Assembly (NCBI GenBank): GCA_023954415.1
Contig: JAMLIB010000008.1
Coordinates: 1-64,000, forward strand
Length of the DNA: 64,000 bases
From: Trueperaceae bacterium
GTDB taxonomy: Bacteria > Deinococcota > Deinococci > Deinococcales > Trueperaceae
Reading direction: 5' to 3'
Below, piece after piece: positions 19,943-28,644 of this stretch. A program made the position numbers and the translations under genes. Below the pieces are notes generated by a model that saw only the letters and a list, made by a program, of their open reading frames with translations, was not told where the DNA came from and searched no databases. Position 1 is the first letter of the stretch. Every line of letters begins with the position of its first letter.

Positions 19943-22594
19943 TCAGCCGAAGCGCAGCACCTTGCGCTTCTTGGGCTTCCGCTGCTCGGCGGCCACCGCG
20001 GCCGCCGGTTCCGGGTCCGCGGCGACAGCGCCGCGCGCCGCGCGGTCGACCTCCGAGACCGCGCCCGCGCGTTCCGTCGCGCGAGCTCCCGCCCTAGCCT
20101 GCGGCTTCGCCGCGGCCGCAGCCCCTTCGCCGGCGCGCCCGTCGGCGCCCTTCCCGGCGGAACGACCGCGGCCGCCACGGCCACCCTTACCCGAACCGCC
20201 CTTGCTCGGCGCGCCCTTGTCGGATGCGTCCTTGTCGGACCCGTTCCTGGCGCCCCCGCCCGTGCCCGCCGCGGTTCCGGCGGACGCCTCCTTCGAGGCC
20301 CCGCCTCGCGCCTGTCCGCCCTTGGCAGCGGCGCCCTTGGCAGCCCCACCCTTGCCAGAACCGCCCTTGCCAGAACCGCCCTTGGCTACCACGCCTTCCG
20401 CCACGCCTTGCTGCGGCGTCTTCAGCTTGCCGGGCGGGCGCGTGTCGGCCTGCTTCTCCTCGGCCTCGACGTCGGGCATCGGCATGTCGGCCGGGATGAG
20501 GTCGATCTGGCGCTGCGTCGGGTTGGCCGCGAGGATCCTGACCTCCACCCTGTCGCCCATGCGGTACCGCTTGCGCGTGTGCTTGCCCATGAGCATGAGC
20601 TGGTCCTCGATGTAGAGGTAGTAGTCGTCGACCAGGTGGCTGACGTGCATGAGCCCCTCAACGGCGTTGGTGAGCTCGACGAACACTCCGAAGTTCGTGA
20701 CCCCGACCACGAAGCCCGTGAACTTCTCCCCGACGTGCTCCTTCGCCCACCGGGAGTGGAAGTAGCGGGTGAGGTCGCGCTCGGCCTCCTCCGCCACGCG
20801 CTCGCGGTCGCTCGCGTGCTCGGCGAGCGCCGGGAAGTCGGTCTTCATCCGCTCCTTCAGCGTCGGCGAGAGCCGGTGCTGCAGGAGGGCGCGCACCACG
20901 CGGTGCACCACCAGGTCGGGGTAGCGGCGGATGGGGCTGGTGAAGTGCAGGTAGCTCTCGAACGCCAGTCCGAAGTGCCCCAGGTCCTCGCTCGAGTAGC
21001 GCGCCTGCTTCAGGCTGCGCAGGAGGAGGGTGTTGACGAGCTGCGCCTCCGGCTTGCCGGCCGCCTGGCGGAGGATGGCCTGCAGGTCCTGCGGCTCGGC
21101 GTGGTGCAGGTCGAGGACGTAGCCGAGCTTGGCGAGCGCCTTCTGCAGCCCCTGGATCTTCTCCGTGCTCGGGTCCTCGTGCACCCGGAAGAGCGCCGGG
21201 ACGTCGCGGCGGCTCAGCTCACCCGCGACGAGGCGGTTCGCGAGCAGCATCAGCTCCTCGACGAGCTGCCTGGCCGAGTTGCTGCGCACCGGCGTGACGT
21301 GGAGTGCGCCCTGGTCGTCGACCTCGACGCGCGCCTCGGTGAAGTTGAAGTCCAGCGCCCCGGCGCCGATGCGGGCCTTGCGCAACTCCTGGGTCAGGTT
21401 CAGGAGGACCTTGAGGTCGCGCTCCAGCCTGCGCCGCCCGGCAGGCATGCGCCCGCCGTCGGAGAACTCCTGGACCTGCTTGTACGTCAGGCGCGCGTCG
21501 GAGCGGATGACCGTCTCCTTGAACTCGAAGGCCGCCACCTCGCCGGTCCTGGACAGCTCGACGAACAGCGAGAGGGCGAGGCGCGCCTTGCCCTCGTCGA
21601 GCGAACAGATGCCGTTGGAGAGCTCCTCCGGCAGCATGGGGAGCACGCGTCCGGGCAGGTAGACGGAGGTGGCGCGCTCCTTGGCCTCCTTGTCGAGGCT
21701 CGTGCCTTCCGCGACGTAGTAGCTGACGTCGGCGATGTGGATGCCGACGCGCAGGTTCCCGTCCCTGCCCGTGCCGACGCGTTCGATGCTGATGGCGTCG
21801 TCGTAGTCCTTGGCGTCCTCGCCGTCGATCGTGACGGTCGTGACGTCCCGGCAGTCCGTCCGCCCGGCCATCATCTCCTCCGTCACCTCCTCGGGGACGG
21901 CGGCGGCCTCCTTCATGGTGTCGGGGTCGAACTCGGCCTTGAGGTCGTACTTGACGATGACGGCGCGGGTCTCGACCTCCGGGTCGTCCTCCGCGCCGAG
22001 GAACTCGACCACCTCGCCGAAGGGCTCGCGCTCGCCCGACTCCTCGGGCCACACCATCCGCGCCACGATGCGTGAGCCGCCCTCGAGCTTCCCGACGGAC
22101 TCGGGCGTGAGGAGCACGCGCTGCTGCAGGCGGACGGAGTCCGGACGCAAGATGGCGTAGCCGCGCGCGTACTCGAGGGTGCCGACGACGCGCTGGTAGC
22201 CGCGCTCGATGATCCTGACGATCTCGCCGGACGGACGGCCGTCGTCGCTCTTCATGGGGTTCGGCCGCGCCATCACGCGGTCCGTGTCCCAGGCGCCCCC
22301 GAGCCGGTCGGCCGGCACGTACAGGTCCTTGCCGCCCGCGTCGGGGATGACGAAACCGTACCCGCCGGAGGCGACCTGGAGGCGGCCGAGCACCATGTTC
22401 ATCTCCTGCGGCAAGCCGTAGGTCCTGCGCCTCGTGCGTATCAGGCGACCGCCGTCGGCGAGCTCGGCGAGGAGGTGGCGCAAGGCGGCGCGGTCCTCGA
22501 CCTTGAAGCGCCGTTGGATGTCCTGAACGTGCCAGGGGCGCTCCGGATGGTCCAAGAAGAAGCGCATCACCTGGTCGGTATCTAGCTCTGACAT
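19943..22594 (-). CDS. rnr: Ribonuclease R (RNB family 3'-5' exoribonuclease)
   Basis: Processively degrades structured RNA from the 3' end. The 883-residue product has an N-terminal winged helix (QVMRFFLDHPERPWHVQDIQ), two cold-shock domains, the catalytic RNB domain with the acidic cluster TIDGEDAKDYDDAIS near 260 and HFTSPIRRYPDLVVHR, and an S1 domain (FTGFVVGVTNFGVFVEL). About 160 residues of Gly/Lys/Ser/Ala-rich tail follow, ending in basic KPKKRKVLRFG. E. coli RNase R also has a Lys-rich tail, but this one is much longer. ATG at 22594 is chosen because TAGACT lies 8 bases upstream and the winged helix starts there. Confidence 0.95.
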   Translation of the reverse strand: MSELDTDQVMRFFLDHPERPWHVQDIQRRFKVEDRAALRHLLAELADGGRLIRTRRRTYGLPQEMNMVLGRLQVASGGYGFVIPDAGGKDLYVPADRLGGAWDTDRVMARPNPMKSDDGRPSGEIVRIIERGYQRVVGTLEYARGYAILRPDSVRLQQRVLLTPESVGKLEGGSRIVARMVWPEESGEREPFGEVVEFLGAEDDPEVETRAVIVKYDLKAEFDPDTMKEAAAVPEEVTEEMMAGRTDCRDVTTVTIDGEDAKDYDDAISIERVGTGRDGNLRVGIHIADVSYYVAEGTSLDKEAKERATSVYLPGRVLPMLPEELSNGICSLDEGKARLALSLFVELSRTGEVAAFEFKETVIRSDARLTYKQVQEFSDGGRMPAGRRRLERDLKVLLNLTQELRKARIGAGALDFNFTEARVEVDDQGALHVTPVRSNSARQLVEELMLLANRLVAGELSRRDVPALFRVHEDPSTEKIQGLQKALAKLGYVLDLHHAEPQDLQAILRQAAGKPEAQLVNTLLLRSLKQARYSSEDLGHFGLAFESYLHFTSPIRRYPDLVVHRVVRALLQHRLSPTLKERMKTDFPALAEHASDRERVAEEAERDLTRYFHSRWAKEHVGEKFTGFVVGVTNFGVFVELTNAVEGLMHVSHLVDDYYLYIEDQLMLMGKHTRKRYRMGDRVEVRILAANPTQRQIDLIPADMPMPDVEAEEKQADTRPPGKLKTPQQGVAEGVVAKGGSGKGGSGKGGAAKGAAAKGGQARGGASKEASAGTAAGTGGGARNGSDKDASDKGAPSKGGSGKGGRGGRGRSAGKGADGRAGEGAAAAAKPQARAGARATERAGAVSEVDRAARGAVAADPEPAAAVAAEQRKPKKRKVLRFG

Positions 22595-22608
22595 ATCCTG
22601 GCAGTCTA
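22595..22608 (-). promoter_or_regulatory. Leaderless -10 box of rnr
   Basis: On the minus strand TAGACT (22608-22603) is followed by 8 bases and ATG at 22594. Confidence 0.5.
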
Positions 22609-22680
22609 GCGCGCGAGCGTCCACCGACGCCGGCACGACCTGCTCCGCCTTCCCCGGGCTTGGCCCGCGCCGCGCCCGCC

Positions 22681-23631
22681 TCAGTTGGCTCGCGCCCCCT
22701 CGCGCCCGACGAGCTCGGCGAGCGCGGCGCGCTCGGGCGACGGTGGGAACGCCTCGAGGGCCGCGCGCGCATCGGCGACCAACGCCCCGATCTCGCGCTT
22801 CGTCGCCTCGCTGGCGCCGGACCGCACGGCCAACTCTGCCATGCGCTCGACGTCGCCCACGTGCGCCGCGCGGCGCGCGAGGATGGCGCGCGCTTCATCG
22901 GAGCCGTGCGTGAGCAGGAGCTCGAGCACCGTGTGCGTGGCCTTGCCTTCCCTCAGGTCGCCCCCGACGGGCTTGCCGAGCTTGGCGGCGTCACCGAGGA
23001 GGTCGAGGTAGTCGTCCCTGAGCTGGAAGGCTCGGCCGTAGGCCATGCCGAAGCGCTCGAGGGCCGCGAGCCGCGGCGCGTCGAGGCCGGCGAGGAGCCC
23101 GACGCCCCTGGCGGCGGCGGCGAGCAGGACGGCCGTCTTGCCGTCGATGATGCGGCCGTAGTCCTCCCAGGAGTACTCCTGGAGGGTCGCGACCTGGAAC
23201 TGCAGGACCTCCGCCTCGCAGATCGCGGCGGCGGTGTCGGCCATGAGGTCGGTGAAGGCGGCGCTGCCGCTGGCGGCGAGGAGCCGCAGCACGCGGGCGA
23301 GCATGAAGTCGCCGGACATCACGCTCACGACGTTGCCGTAGCGCCTGAAGGCCGCCTCGTTGCCGCGGCGGGTGTCGGCGTCGTCGATGAGGTCGTCGTG
23401 GAGCAAGGACGCGGAGTGGAGCAGTTCCACGGCGAGCGCGACCTGCATGGCCGCTTCCGGCTCGGCGCGGAGCAGTCGCCCGGTGAGGAAGGCGACGGCC
23501 GGCCTCAGCCGCTTGCCGCCCGCCGTCACGAGGTCGGCTCCGATCGCCTCTATGAAGGCGACCGACGAGCGCAGCTCCTCGGCCAGGCGCAACTCGAAAC
23601 GTTCCAGGTCGCCTGAGACGAGGTCGAGCAC
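22681..23631 (-). CDS. Polyprenyl (octaprenyl/heptaprenyl-type) diphosphate synthase
   Basis: Extends farnesyl/geranyl diphosphate with isopentenyl diphosphate to make the long prenyl tail of menaquinone or a related lipid. The 316-residue product has both aspartate-rich motifs: the first in LLHDDLIDDADTRRG and the second in QLRDDYLDLLGD. It also has the allylic-site GGKRLRPA motif near residue 40. GTG at 23631 is preferred because TATACT lies 6 bases before it; GTG at 23667 would add 12 residues. It lies 52 bases after rex and reads the same way. Chain length cannot be fixed from sequence alone. Confidence 0.9.
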   Translation of the reverse strand: MLDLVSGDLERFELRLAEELRSSVAFIEAIGADLVTAGGKRLRPAVAFLTGRLLRAEPEAAMQVALAVELLHSASLLHDDLIDDADTRRGNEAAFRRYGNVVSVMSGDFMLARVLRLLAASGSAAFTDLMADTAAAICEAEVLQFQVATLQEYSWEDYGRIIDGKTAVLLAAAARGVGLLAGLDAPRLAALERFGMAYGRAFQLRDDYLDLLGDAAKLGKPVGGDLREGKATHTVLELLLTHGSDEARAILARRAAHVGDVERMAELAVRSGASEATKREIGALVADARAALEAFPPSPERAALAELVGREGARAN

Positions 23632-23643
23632 AGGGTCAGTATA
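23632..23643 (-). promoter_or_regulatory. Leaderless -10 box of the polyprenyl synthase gene
   Basis: On the minus strand TATACT (23643-23638) is followed by 6 bases and GTG at 23631. It would let the gene be made without the SPOR-rex transcript. Confidence 0.45.
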
Positions 23644-23683
23644 CGCGGCCCTAGTGCCAAACGTCACAAGGGGTTCCCTACGT

Positions 23684-24325
23684 TCAGCCCGCCACCGCGG
23701 CGTGGGGTTGCAGGTAGAAGGCGAGGCGCTTGAGGCCGGCCAGGAAGTCGACGGGCTCGACGCGCACGGCCTCCGGCACGGTGAGGACCGTCGGCACGAA
23801 GTTGAGGATGCCGCGGATGCCGGCCGCCACGATCAGATCGGTCGCCGCCTGGGCGCTCGCGACGGGCACCGTGAGGAACGCGATGTCGAGCGCCTGCTCG
23901 CGCGCCCGGCCGGCGAGCTCGTGCATGTCGTACACGGGGAGGGTCCCGAGCGTCTTGCCCACCTTGCTCGCGTCCCTGTCGAAGCCGCAGATGAGGCTGA
24001 AGTTGAAGCCGCTGAAGTCGGGGTAGTCGGCGAGCGCCTGGCCGAGGCGCCCCATGCCGACGATGGCGACCCGCCACGAGCGCGTTAGCCCGAGCGTGCT
24101 GCTCAGCTCACGCCTGAGGATCGCGACGGTGTAGCCGCGGCCCCGCGTGCCCGACGTGACGCGCGTGAGGAGCAGGTCCTTGCGGACCTGGTGGGCGGAG
24201 ACCTGCGACGCGCCGCCCAGGCGCTCGGAGGTGACGTAGGCGACACCTTCGGCCTCCATGTCCGCCAGCACCCGCAAGTAGCTGACGAGACGGCTGACCG
24301 TCACCGACGGCAGGTCGTGTTGCAT
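23684..24325 (-). CDS. rex: Redox-sensing transcriptional repressor Rex
   Basis: A 213-residue repressor that senses the NADH/NAD+ ratio. The N-terminal winged helix has SRLVSYLRVLADMEAEGVAY and SAHQVRKDLLLT. The Rossmann domain has the dinucleotide motif VAIVGMGRLGQAL and downstream family blocks GFDRDASKVG, LPVYDMHEL, AFLTVPVASAQ and GILNFVPTVL. The loop after the recognition helix (LTRVTSGTRGRGY) differs from the usual FG-rich version. The ATG shares its first base with the TGA of the preceding SPOR gene, so the two are coupled. The polyprenyl synthase gene follows. In other bacteria Rex controls respiratory and fermentative genes. Confidence 0.95.
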   Translation of the reverse strand: MQHDLPSVTVSRLVSYLRVLADMEAEGVAYVTSERLGGASQVSAHQVRKDLLLTRVTSGTRGRGYTVAILRRELSSTLGLTRSWRVAIVGMGRLGQALADYPDFSGFNFSLICGFDRDASKVGKTLGTLPVYDMHELAGRAREQALDIAFLTVPVASAQAATDLIVAAGIRGILNFVPTVLTVPEAVRVEPVDFLAGLKRLAFYLQPHAAVAG

Positions 24326-25506
24326 CAACGAGCGAAGCTCTCGATACCGGCGGAGTCGAGGCGCGCCTTGGCCTCGGTCAGAGCGGCCCCCTCGTACGGG
24401 CCGACGAGGAGCTTGAGGAGCGTGCCCTCGGTGCGCTCGGTGACCTGGAAGCCGAGCCCTTGCAGGCGTTCGATCTGGGGCATGGCGCTCTCACGGCTGC
24501 CGTAGGCCCCGACCTGGAGGTACCGGGCCGCCTCGGAGGCCGTCGTAGCCGGCGTCGGCGCCGTGGTCGGAGTCGTGGCGGCAGGCGTGGTCGTGCTCGT
24601 AGCTGCAGGCGCAGTGGTCGCGGCGGCAGGCGCCGTGGTCGCGGCCGGCGCGGTCGTCGTGCTGCTCGCGTCGGGCTCGTAACGGTAGACGGTGGCGTCG
24701 GTCACGCCGAAGTCGCCTGCCTTCACCCGGTCGGCCACCGACCGGGCTTGCGCCTCGGTGTCGTACGGGCCGACGAGGACGATCGTGAGGTTGCCCTGGG
24801 TGCCGAGCAGCACCGGGTAGCCGGCCGCCTGGAACGTGCTGGCGAGGCGCTGGGCGTTGTCGGGGTTACCGAAAGCGCCCACGGCGACGCGGTAGGAGCT
24901 CTCGCCGGCCGCCGCCGTCGCGGCGGTGTTGGCAGGAGCGGTGTTCTGAGCGGACTGACCGGCGCCCGTGGTCGAGGCCGGACCCTGAGTGGCCGGAGCC
25001 TGGGTAGCCGCCGTCGTGGCCTGGGACGGCGTCGTCGCAGGCGTGGTGGCGGTGGAGGGCGTGCCCTGCCCGCCCGGCGGGAGGACCGCGATGGGGGCGC
25101 CGCCCTGGCTAGCCGTCGACCCGGGTGTGGTGGCACCCTGGGTGGTCGCCGGTGTCTCGGTACCGGCCGCCGGCGTGGCTTCTGGCGTCGCTTCCGGGGT
25201 GGCGCCGCCAGCGGTCGCCGCGCCTTCTGTGCCCGTGGCTGCGGCTTCCGCCCCGGTCTGGCCCGCCTGGGTTCCCGCCGCCTGACCCGCAGCACCGGCC
25301 GGCGTGGTCGGCGTCACGGCGTTGCCCGTCGTCCCCGGCGTGGTGCCGGAGCTCTGCGTAGTGGTGGCTCCGCCCGCGTTACGGTTGCCCGGGCCGATCG
25401 GGAAGAACGAGCCTCCCGAGATCAACGTGGCGATGATGCCGGCGATGACGGCCACCAGGGCCACGCCTATCAGGAGATCGGGCCAGTTGCGTCGAAGCCA
25501 ATCCAT
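24325..25506 (-). CDS. Membrane-anchored protein with two SPOR domains
   Basis: A 393-residue bitopic protein: 8 cytosolic residues (MDWLRRNW), one transmembrane helix (LLIGVALVAVIAGIIATLI), a long Thr/Ala/Pro/Gly-rich extracytoplasmic spacer, then two SPOR domains. The first is near 204-275 (SYRVAVGAFGNPDNAQRLAS), the second near 325-393 (RYLQVGAYGSRESAM). SPOR domains bind glycan strands lacking stem peptides and often mark division proteins such as FtsN or DedD. It overlaps rex by one base and leads a SPOR-rex-polyprenyl synthase unit. TACAAT lies 6 bases before the ATG. Confidence 0.85.
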   Translation of the reverse strand: MDWLRRNWPDLLIGVALVAVIAGIIATLISGGSFFPIGPGNRNAGGATTTQSSGTTPGTTGNAVTPTTPAGAAGQAAGTQAGQTGAEAAATGTEGAATAGGATPEATPEATPAAGTETPATTQGATTPGSTASQGGAPIAVLPPGGQGTPSTATTPATTPSQATTAATQAPATQGPASTTGAGQSAQNTAPANTAATAAAGESSYRVAVGAFGNPDNAQRLASTFQAAGYPVLLGTQGNLTIVLVGPYDTEAQARSVADRVKAGDFGVTDATVYRYEPDASSTTTAPAATTAPAAATTAPAATSTTTPAATTPTTAPTPATTASEAARYLQVGAYGSRESAMPQIERLQGLGFQVTERTEGTLLKLLVGPYEGAALTEAKARLDSAGIESFAR

Positions 25507-25518
25507 AGCGTGATTGTA
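25507..25518 (-). promoter_or_regulatory. Leaderless -10 box of the SPOR-rex unit
   Basis: On the minus strand TACAAT (25518-25513), one base from the TATAAT consensus, is followed by 6 bases and ATG at 25506. Confidence 0.55.
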
Positions 25519-25621
25519 CCCTCGCGTTCAGCGCGGTGGCGCTGCCTAGAGTTCCCTCGGGCCCCTGGCGCTCGCGTCTCGCGCCCAGCCAACGGCCCGC
25601 CTCACACCGATGACGCCACCC

Positions 25622-27151
25622 TCACAGGTAGCTGCTGATCGCACTGCAAGCGGGCTGGTAGCCCTGCTGGCAGGACGAGACCCAGGCGTCGCGGGCGGAG
25701 CCGCGCCGGTCTTGCGAGTAGAGCGCCCAACCGAGGTTGTAGAGGCTCTCGCTGTCGTTCGGGTTCTGGCCGACGAGGAGCTGGTAGACCTTCTCGGCGT
25801 CCTCGTAACGGCGGGCGGCGAGGTAGCCGGCGCCGAGGTTGACGCGCGCCACGAGGCTGCTCGGGTCGAGCTGCACGGCCCGCTCGAAGTTGCGCACTGC
25901 CTGCGTGTAGTCGGCGAGCTGGTAGGCGGCGAGCCCGTACCAGAGCTGCACCTGCGCGTCGTTGGGGCGCTCCTCGAGCACGGCCTGCAACTCGGCCTGC
26001 GCCCCGAGGTAGTCGCCGAGGCGGTAGAGCGCCCGCCCGGCGATGAGCCGCGCGTCGAGGACGAGCTTGGGGTCGGAGAGGCGGGCGATGGCCTCGCGGG
26101 CGTTGCTCAGGGCCTCGGAGCTGTTGGAGAGCTGGTCGTGGGCCGTGGCGAGCGCGAGGTAGACCTCCGGGCGGCTGCCGTCGAGGCGCTGCGCGTCCTG
26201 GAGGGCGCGGACAGCGTCGCGGGTCTGGCCGCCCTCGAGGTTCGCGATGCCGAGGTTGTACTGCGCTTCCCAGGACGCCGGGTAGACGAGGGCGGCGCGC
26301 TCGAACGAGTCGTGGGCCTGCTCGTCGCGGCCGAGGCCGCGCTGCAAGGTGCCCAGCTTGACGAGCGTGCTCGCCTGGGCCGGCTTGTCCTCCGCCCGTT
26401 CCGCTTTCTGCAACGCGCGCTCCAACGACCATAGGGCGTAGTCGATCTGGCCCTGGGCGACGTAGATGTCCGAGATCAGCGCGCTGACGCGGTAGTCGCT
26501 GCTCTGCGCCTCGAGGGCCGTCAGCTCGGGCAGCGCCTCGAGGCCGCGCCCGGCGCGGTACAAGGCCTGGCCGCGCCTGAGGACGTACGCGGCGGTGCCT
26601 GGCTGCAGTTCGAGGGCGGCGGCGTAGGCCGCGGCGGCGCCCGACCAGTCCTCGCTGAGCTCGAGCTGGGCCGCCAGGCCGAGCTGGGCCTGCACGCGGT
26701 CGTCGAGGCTCGCTTCCGGCTCGGCTTGGTCGATGGCCGCGCGGAACGCCATGGCCGCGTCGGCCGGGCGCCGCAGGCGCGCGAGAGTGACGGCGCGGTT
26801 GAACTGCCCGTCGAAACGTTCGGGGTAGAGGCGCGTGACCTCGGTGAACTCGAAGAGCGCGGCCTGGTAGTCGCCGCGCGAGAACTCCGCAAGGCCGAGA
26901 CCGTAGTGGGCGTCGCCGGACGTGTAGTCGAGGGCGATGGCCTCGAGGTAGCTCTCCTTCGCCAGGTCGAACTCCGACTGGCCGTAGTAGGCGTTGCCGA
27001 GGGCGACCCAAGCGCTCACGCTCCCGGGCTCGGAGTTCACCTCCGCACGCAGCTCGGAGACGGACTGCGCCCACGCCGGTGAGAGCAGGAGCAACGCGGC
27101 CGCTGCGACCAGAGCCGCGCGGCCGCTCCACCTGCGGGTTCCTCTTTCCAT
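25622..27151 (-). CDS. Secreted TPR-repeat protein
   Basis: A 509-residue exported protein built of tetratricopeptide repeats. The N-terminus MERGTRRWSGRAALVAAAALLLLSPAWA (quoted in parts: MERGTRRWSG, then AALVAAAALLLLSPAWA) is a clean signal peptide. Around a dozen 34-residue repeats follow with the W-LG-Y-A-F-A-P pattern, for example VSAWVALGNAYYGQSEFDLA and ASWEAQYNLGIANLEGGQTR. It probably scaffolds protein complexes outside the cytoplasm. ATG at 27151 is chosen because GGGAGG lies 5 bases upstream. An upstream TATAAG at 27208-27203 is the likely -10 box. No enzyme domain is seen. Confidence 0.82.
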   Translation of the reverse strand: MERGTRRWSGRAALVAAAALLLLSPAWAQSVSELRAEVNSEPGSVSAWVALGNAYYGQSEFDLAKESYLEAIALDYTSGDAHYGLGLAEFSRGDYQAALFEFTEVTRLYPERFDGQFNRAVTLARLRRPADAAMAFRAAIDQAEPEASLDDRVQAQLGLAAQLELSEDWSGAAAAYAAALELQPGTAAYVLRRGQALYRAGRGLEALPELTALEAQSSDYRVSALISDIYVAQGQIDYALWSLERALQKAERAEDKPAQASTLVKLGTLQRGLGRDEQAHDSFERAALVYPASWEAQYNLGIANLEGGQTRDAVRALQDAQRLDGSRPEVYLALATAHDQLSNSSEALSNAREAIARLSDPKLVLDARLIAGRALYRLGDYLGAQAELQAVLEERPNDAQVQLWYGLAAYQLADYTQAVRNFERAVQLDPSSLVARVNLGAGYLAARRYEDAEKVYQLLVGQNPNDSESLYNLGWALYSQDRRGSARDAWVSSCQQGYQPACSAISSYL

Positions 27152-27454
27152 CCCAGCCTCCCAGGTCGCTAACGTGCGTGCCATGCGTTAGTCAGGGCCA
27201 AGCTTATACGGTGCCCCCTTGCGCGCTTGTGAAATCGTCCACCTGCTCCTGGCGCGAGTAGCGTCCTGCTCGCCAAACGCGCGGTGTCACACGCGCCGGG
27301 GAGCGCGTCGGTCGGGAGCCGTGCGCCGTGCCGCCGGGTCGGGGTGCTCGGGGGTGCGGCCTCTTCGACACCATCGGCATAACGCACCGGCGCGCCGGCT
27401 CGGGGTGCGCGGGAGCGCAGCCCCGCCCCGACTTCCGCACGGGGCACCTGCCGG
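27152..27454. other. 303-base spacer between rlmN and the TPR gene
   Basis: I see no convincing gene. It holds the TPR promoter (TATAAG at 27208-27203, minus strand) and two imperfect copies of a G-rich unit around CGGGGTGC (near 27335-27362 and 27395-27422). The second copy folds into a hairpin: GGGGTGCGC against GCGCAGCCCC with one bulge. The hairpin may end rlmN transcription, but there is no U-tract. Confidence 0.4.
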
Positions 27455-28528
27455 TCAGACGCCGGCCATCACCACGCCGGAGTCGGCCACGCTCGCGGCC
27501 TCGGCGCCCTGAAGGGCGAGCTGACCGCAGGCCGCACCGGCGTCGCGCCCACGACTGAAGCGCACGGACACGCTGACGCCCCGCGCCTCGAGGCGCCGTT
27601 GGAACTGGGCGAGCCGCGGTCGCTCCGTGCCGCTGAAGCCCGAGCCGGTCCACGGGTTGAACGGGATGAGGTTCACGTGGCTGGTGAGCCCGGTCAGGAG
27701 GTCGGCGAGCATGTCGGCCTGCCAAGGGTGGTCGTTGACGCCCTCCAGCATCGTGTACTCGACGGTCACACGGCGCCCTATGGCCGCCTGCCAATCGCGC
27801 ATGGCGGCGACGATGTCGTCGACCGCGTTCGCCAGCGCGGTCGGGATGATCCGTTGCCGCGTCTCCTGGTCCGGCGCGTGCAGGCTGACGGCGAGGACGA
27901 GCGGCAGCCCCTCGGCCGCGAGCCTGCGCATGCGGCTCGGCAGCCCCACCGTCGACAACGTTATGCGCCGCGGCGACATGTCCAGACCGCCGGGGTCGAT
28001 GAACGTGCGGATGGCGCCGACGGCGTTGTCGTAGTTGAGGAGCGCCTCGCCCATGCCCATGAGGACGACGTTGCGGATGGCGGGCGGCTCGAGCCCCTCC
28101 TGGCGCGCCACCTCGACGAGCTGGGCGACGATCTCGCCGCGCGTGAGGTTGCGCCCGAAGCCGAGCGCCCCGGTGGCGCAGAACGCGCACCCGGCCGGGC
28201 AACCGACCATCGAGCTGAGGCACACGGTCCGGCGGCCGGCGTACGGCATGTACACGGCCTCAGTCTGCTTGCCGTCGCGCAAGGTGAAGAGGTAGCGCAC
28301 GGAGCCGTCGTCGGACGGGAAGCGCCGGGAGGCGACGAACGGCTCGGCCGCGTGCTCGGCCGCCAACCACGCGCGCAGGCTCGTGGGCAGGTCGGTCATC
28401 CGCTCGGCGTCGGTCACCCCGCGGCGGTAGAGCCAGTGCGCCACCTGCTTGCGCCGGAAAGCGGGCTCGCCCTCCGGCAGGGGCAACGAGGCGAGCTCGT
28501 GGTCGAACAGGGTCGGGGCCAGCGCCAT
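27455..28528 (-). CDS. rlmN: Dual-specificity 23S rRNA/tRNA adenine-C2 methyltransferase RlmN
   Basis: A 357-residue radical-SAM enzyme that methylates A2503 of 23S rRNA and A37 of some tRNAs. The Fe-S cluster motif CxxxCxxC is CPAGCAFC near residue 109. Other family marks are [11 protein letters not shown], the SAM-binding [36 protein letters not shown], the late segment VNLIPFNPW and the C-terminal catalytic Cys in GAACGQL. The second catalytic Cys lies earlier in the fold. ATG at 28528 has TAGCGT 6 bases upstream. It is divergent from glgC. Confidence 0.95.
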   Translation of the reverse strand: MALAPTLFDHELASLPLPEGEPAFRRKQVAHWLYRRGVTDAERMTDLPTSLRAWLAAEHAAEPFVASRRFPSDDGSVRYLFTLRDGKQTEAVYMPYAGRRTVCLSSMVGCPAGCAFCATGALGFGRNLTRGEIVAQLVEVARQEGLEPPAIRNVVLMGMGEALLNYDNAVGAIRTFIDPGGLDMSPRRITLSTVGLPSRMRRLAAEGLPLVLAVSLHAPDQETRQRIIPTALANAVDDIVAAMRDWQAAIGRRVTVEYTMLEGVNDHPWQADMLADLLTGLTSHVNLIPFNPWTGSGFSGTERPRLAQFQRRLEARGVSVSVRFSRGRDAGAACGQLALQGAEAASVADSGVVMAGV

Positions 28529-28540
28529 GGGGCCACGCTA
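28529..28540 (-). promoter_or_regulatory. Leaderless -10 box of rlmN
   Basis: On the minus strand TAGCGT (28540-28535) is followed by 6 bases and ATG at 28528. Confidence 0.45.
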
Positions 28541-28644
28541 CCGCGTCCGCGGTGGCGTTATCATGCTCGCTACATACACGGGCGATCGGCCGAGCCGATC
28601 AGGGCACGACAGCCGTGGCCGGGTCTTTGTCTCATGGAGGGCGC

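Noticed and set aside
18800-22075. A 1091-codon open frame on the plus strand
   Set aside because: It runs antisense through the unknown 544-residue gene and rnr. It is His/Arg/Gly/Val-rich with no family motif, as expected of a GC-rich shadow frame.
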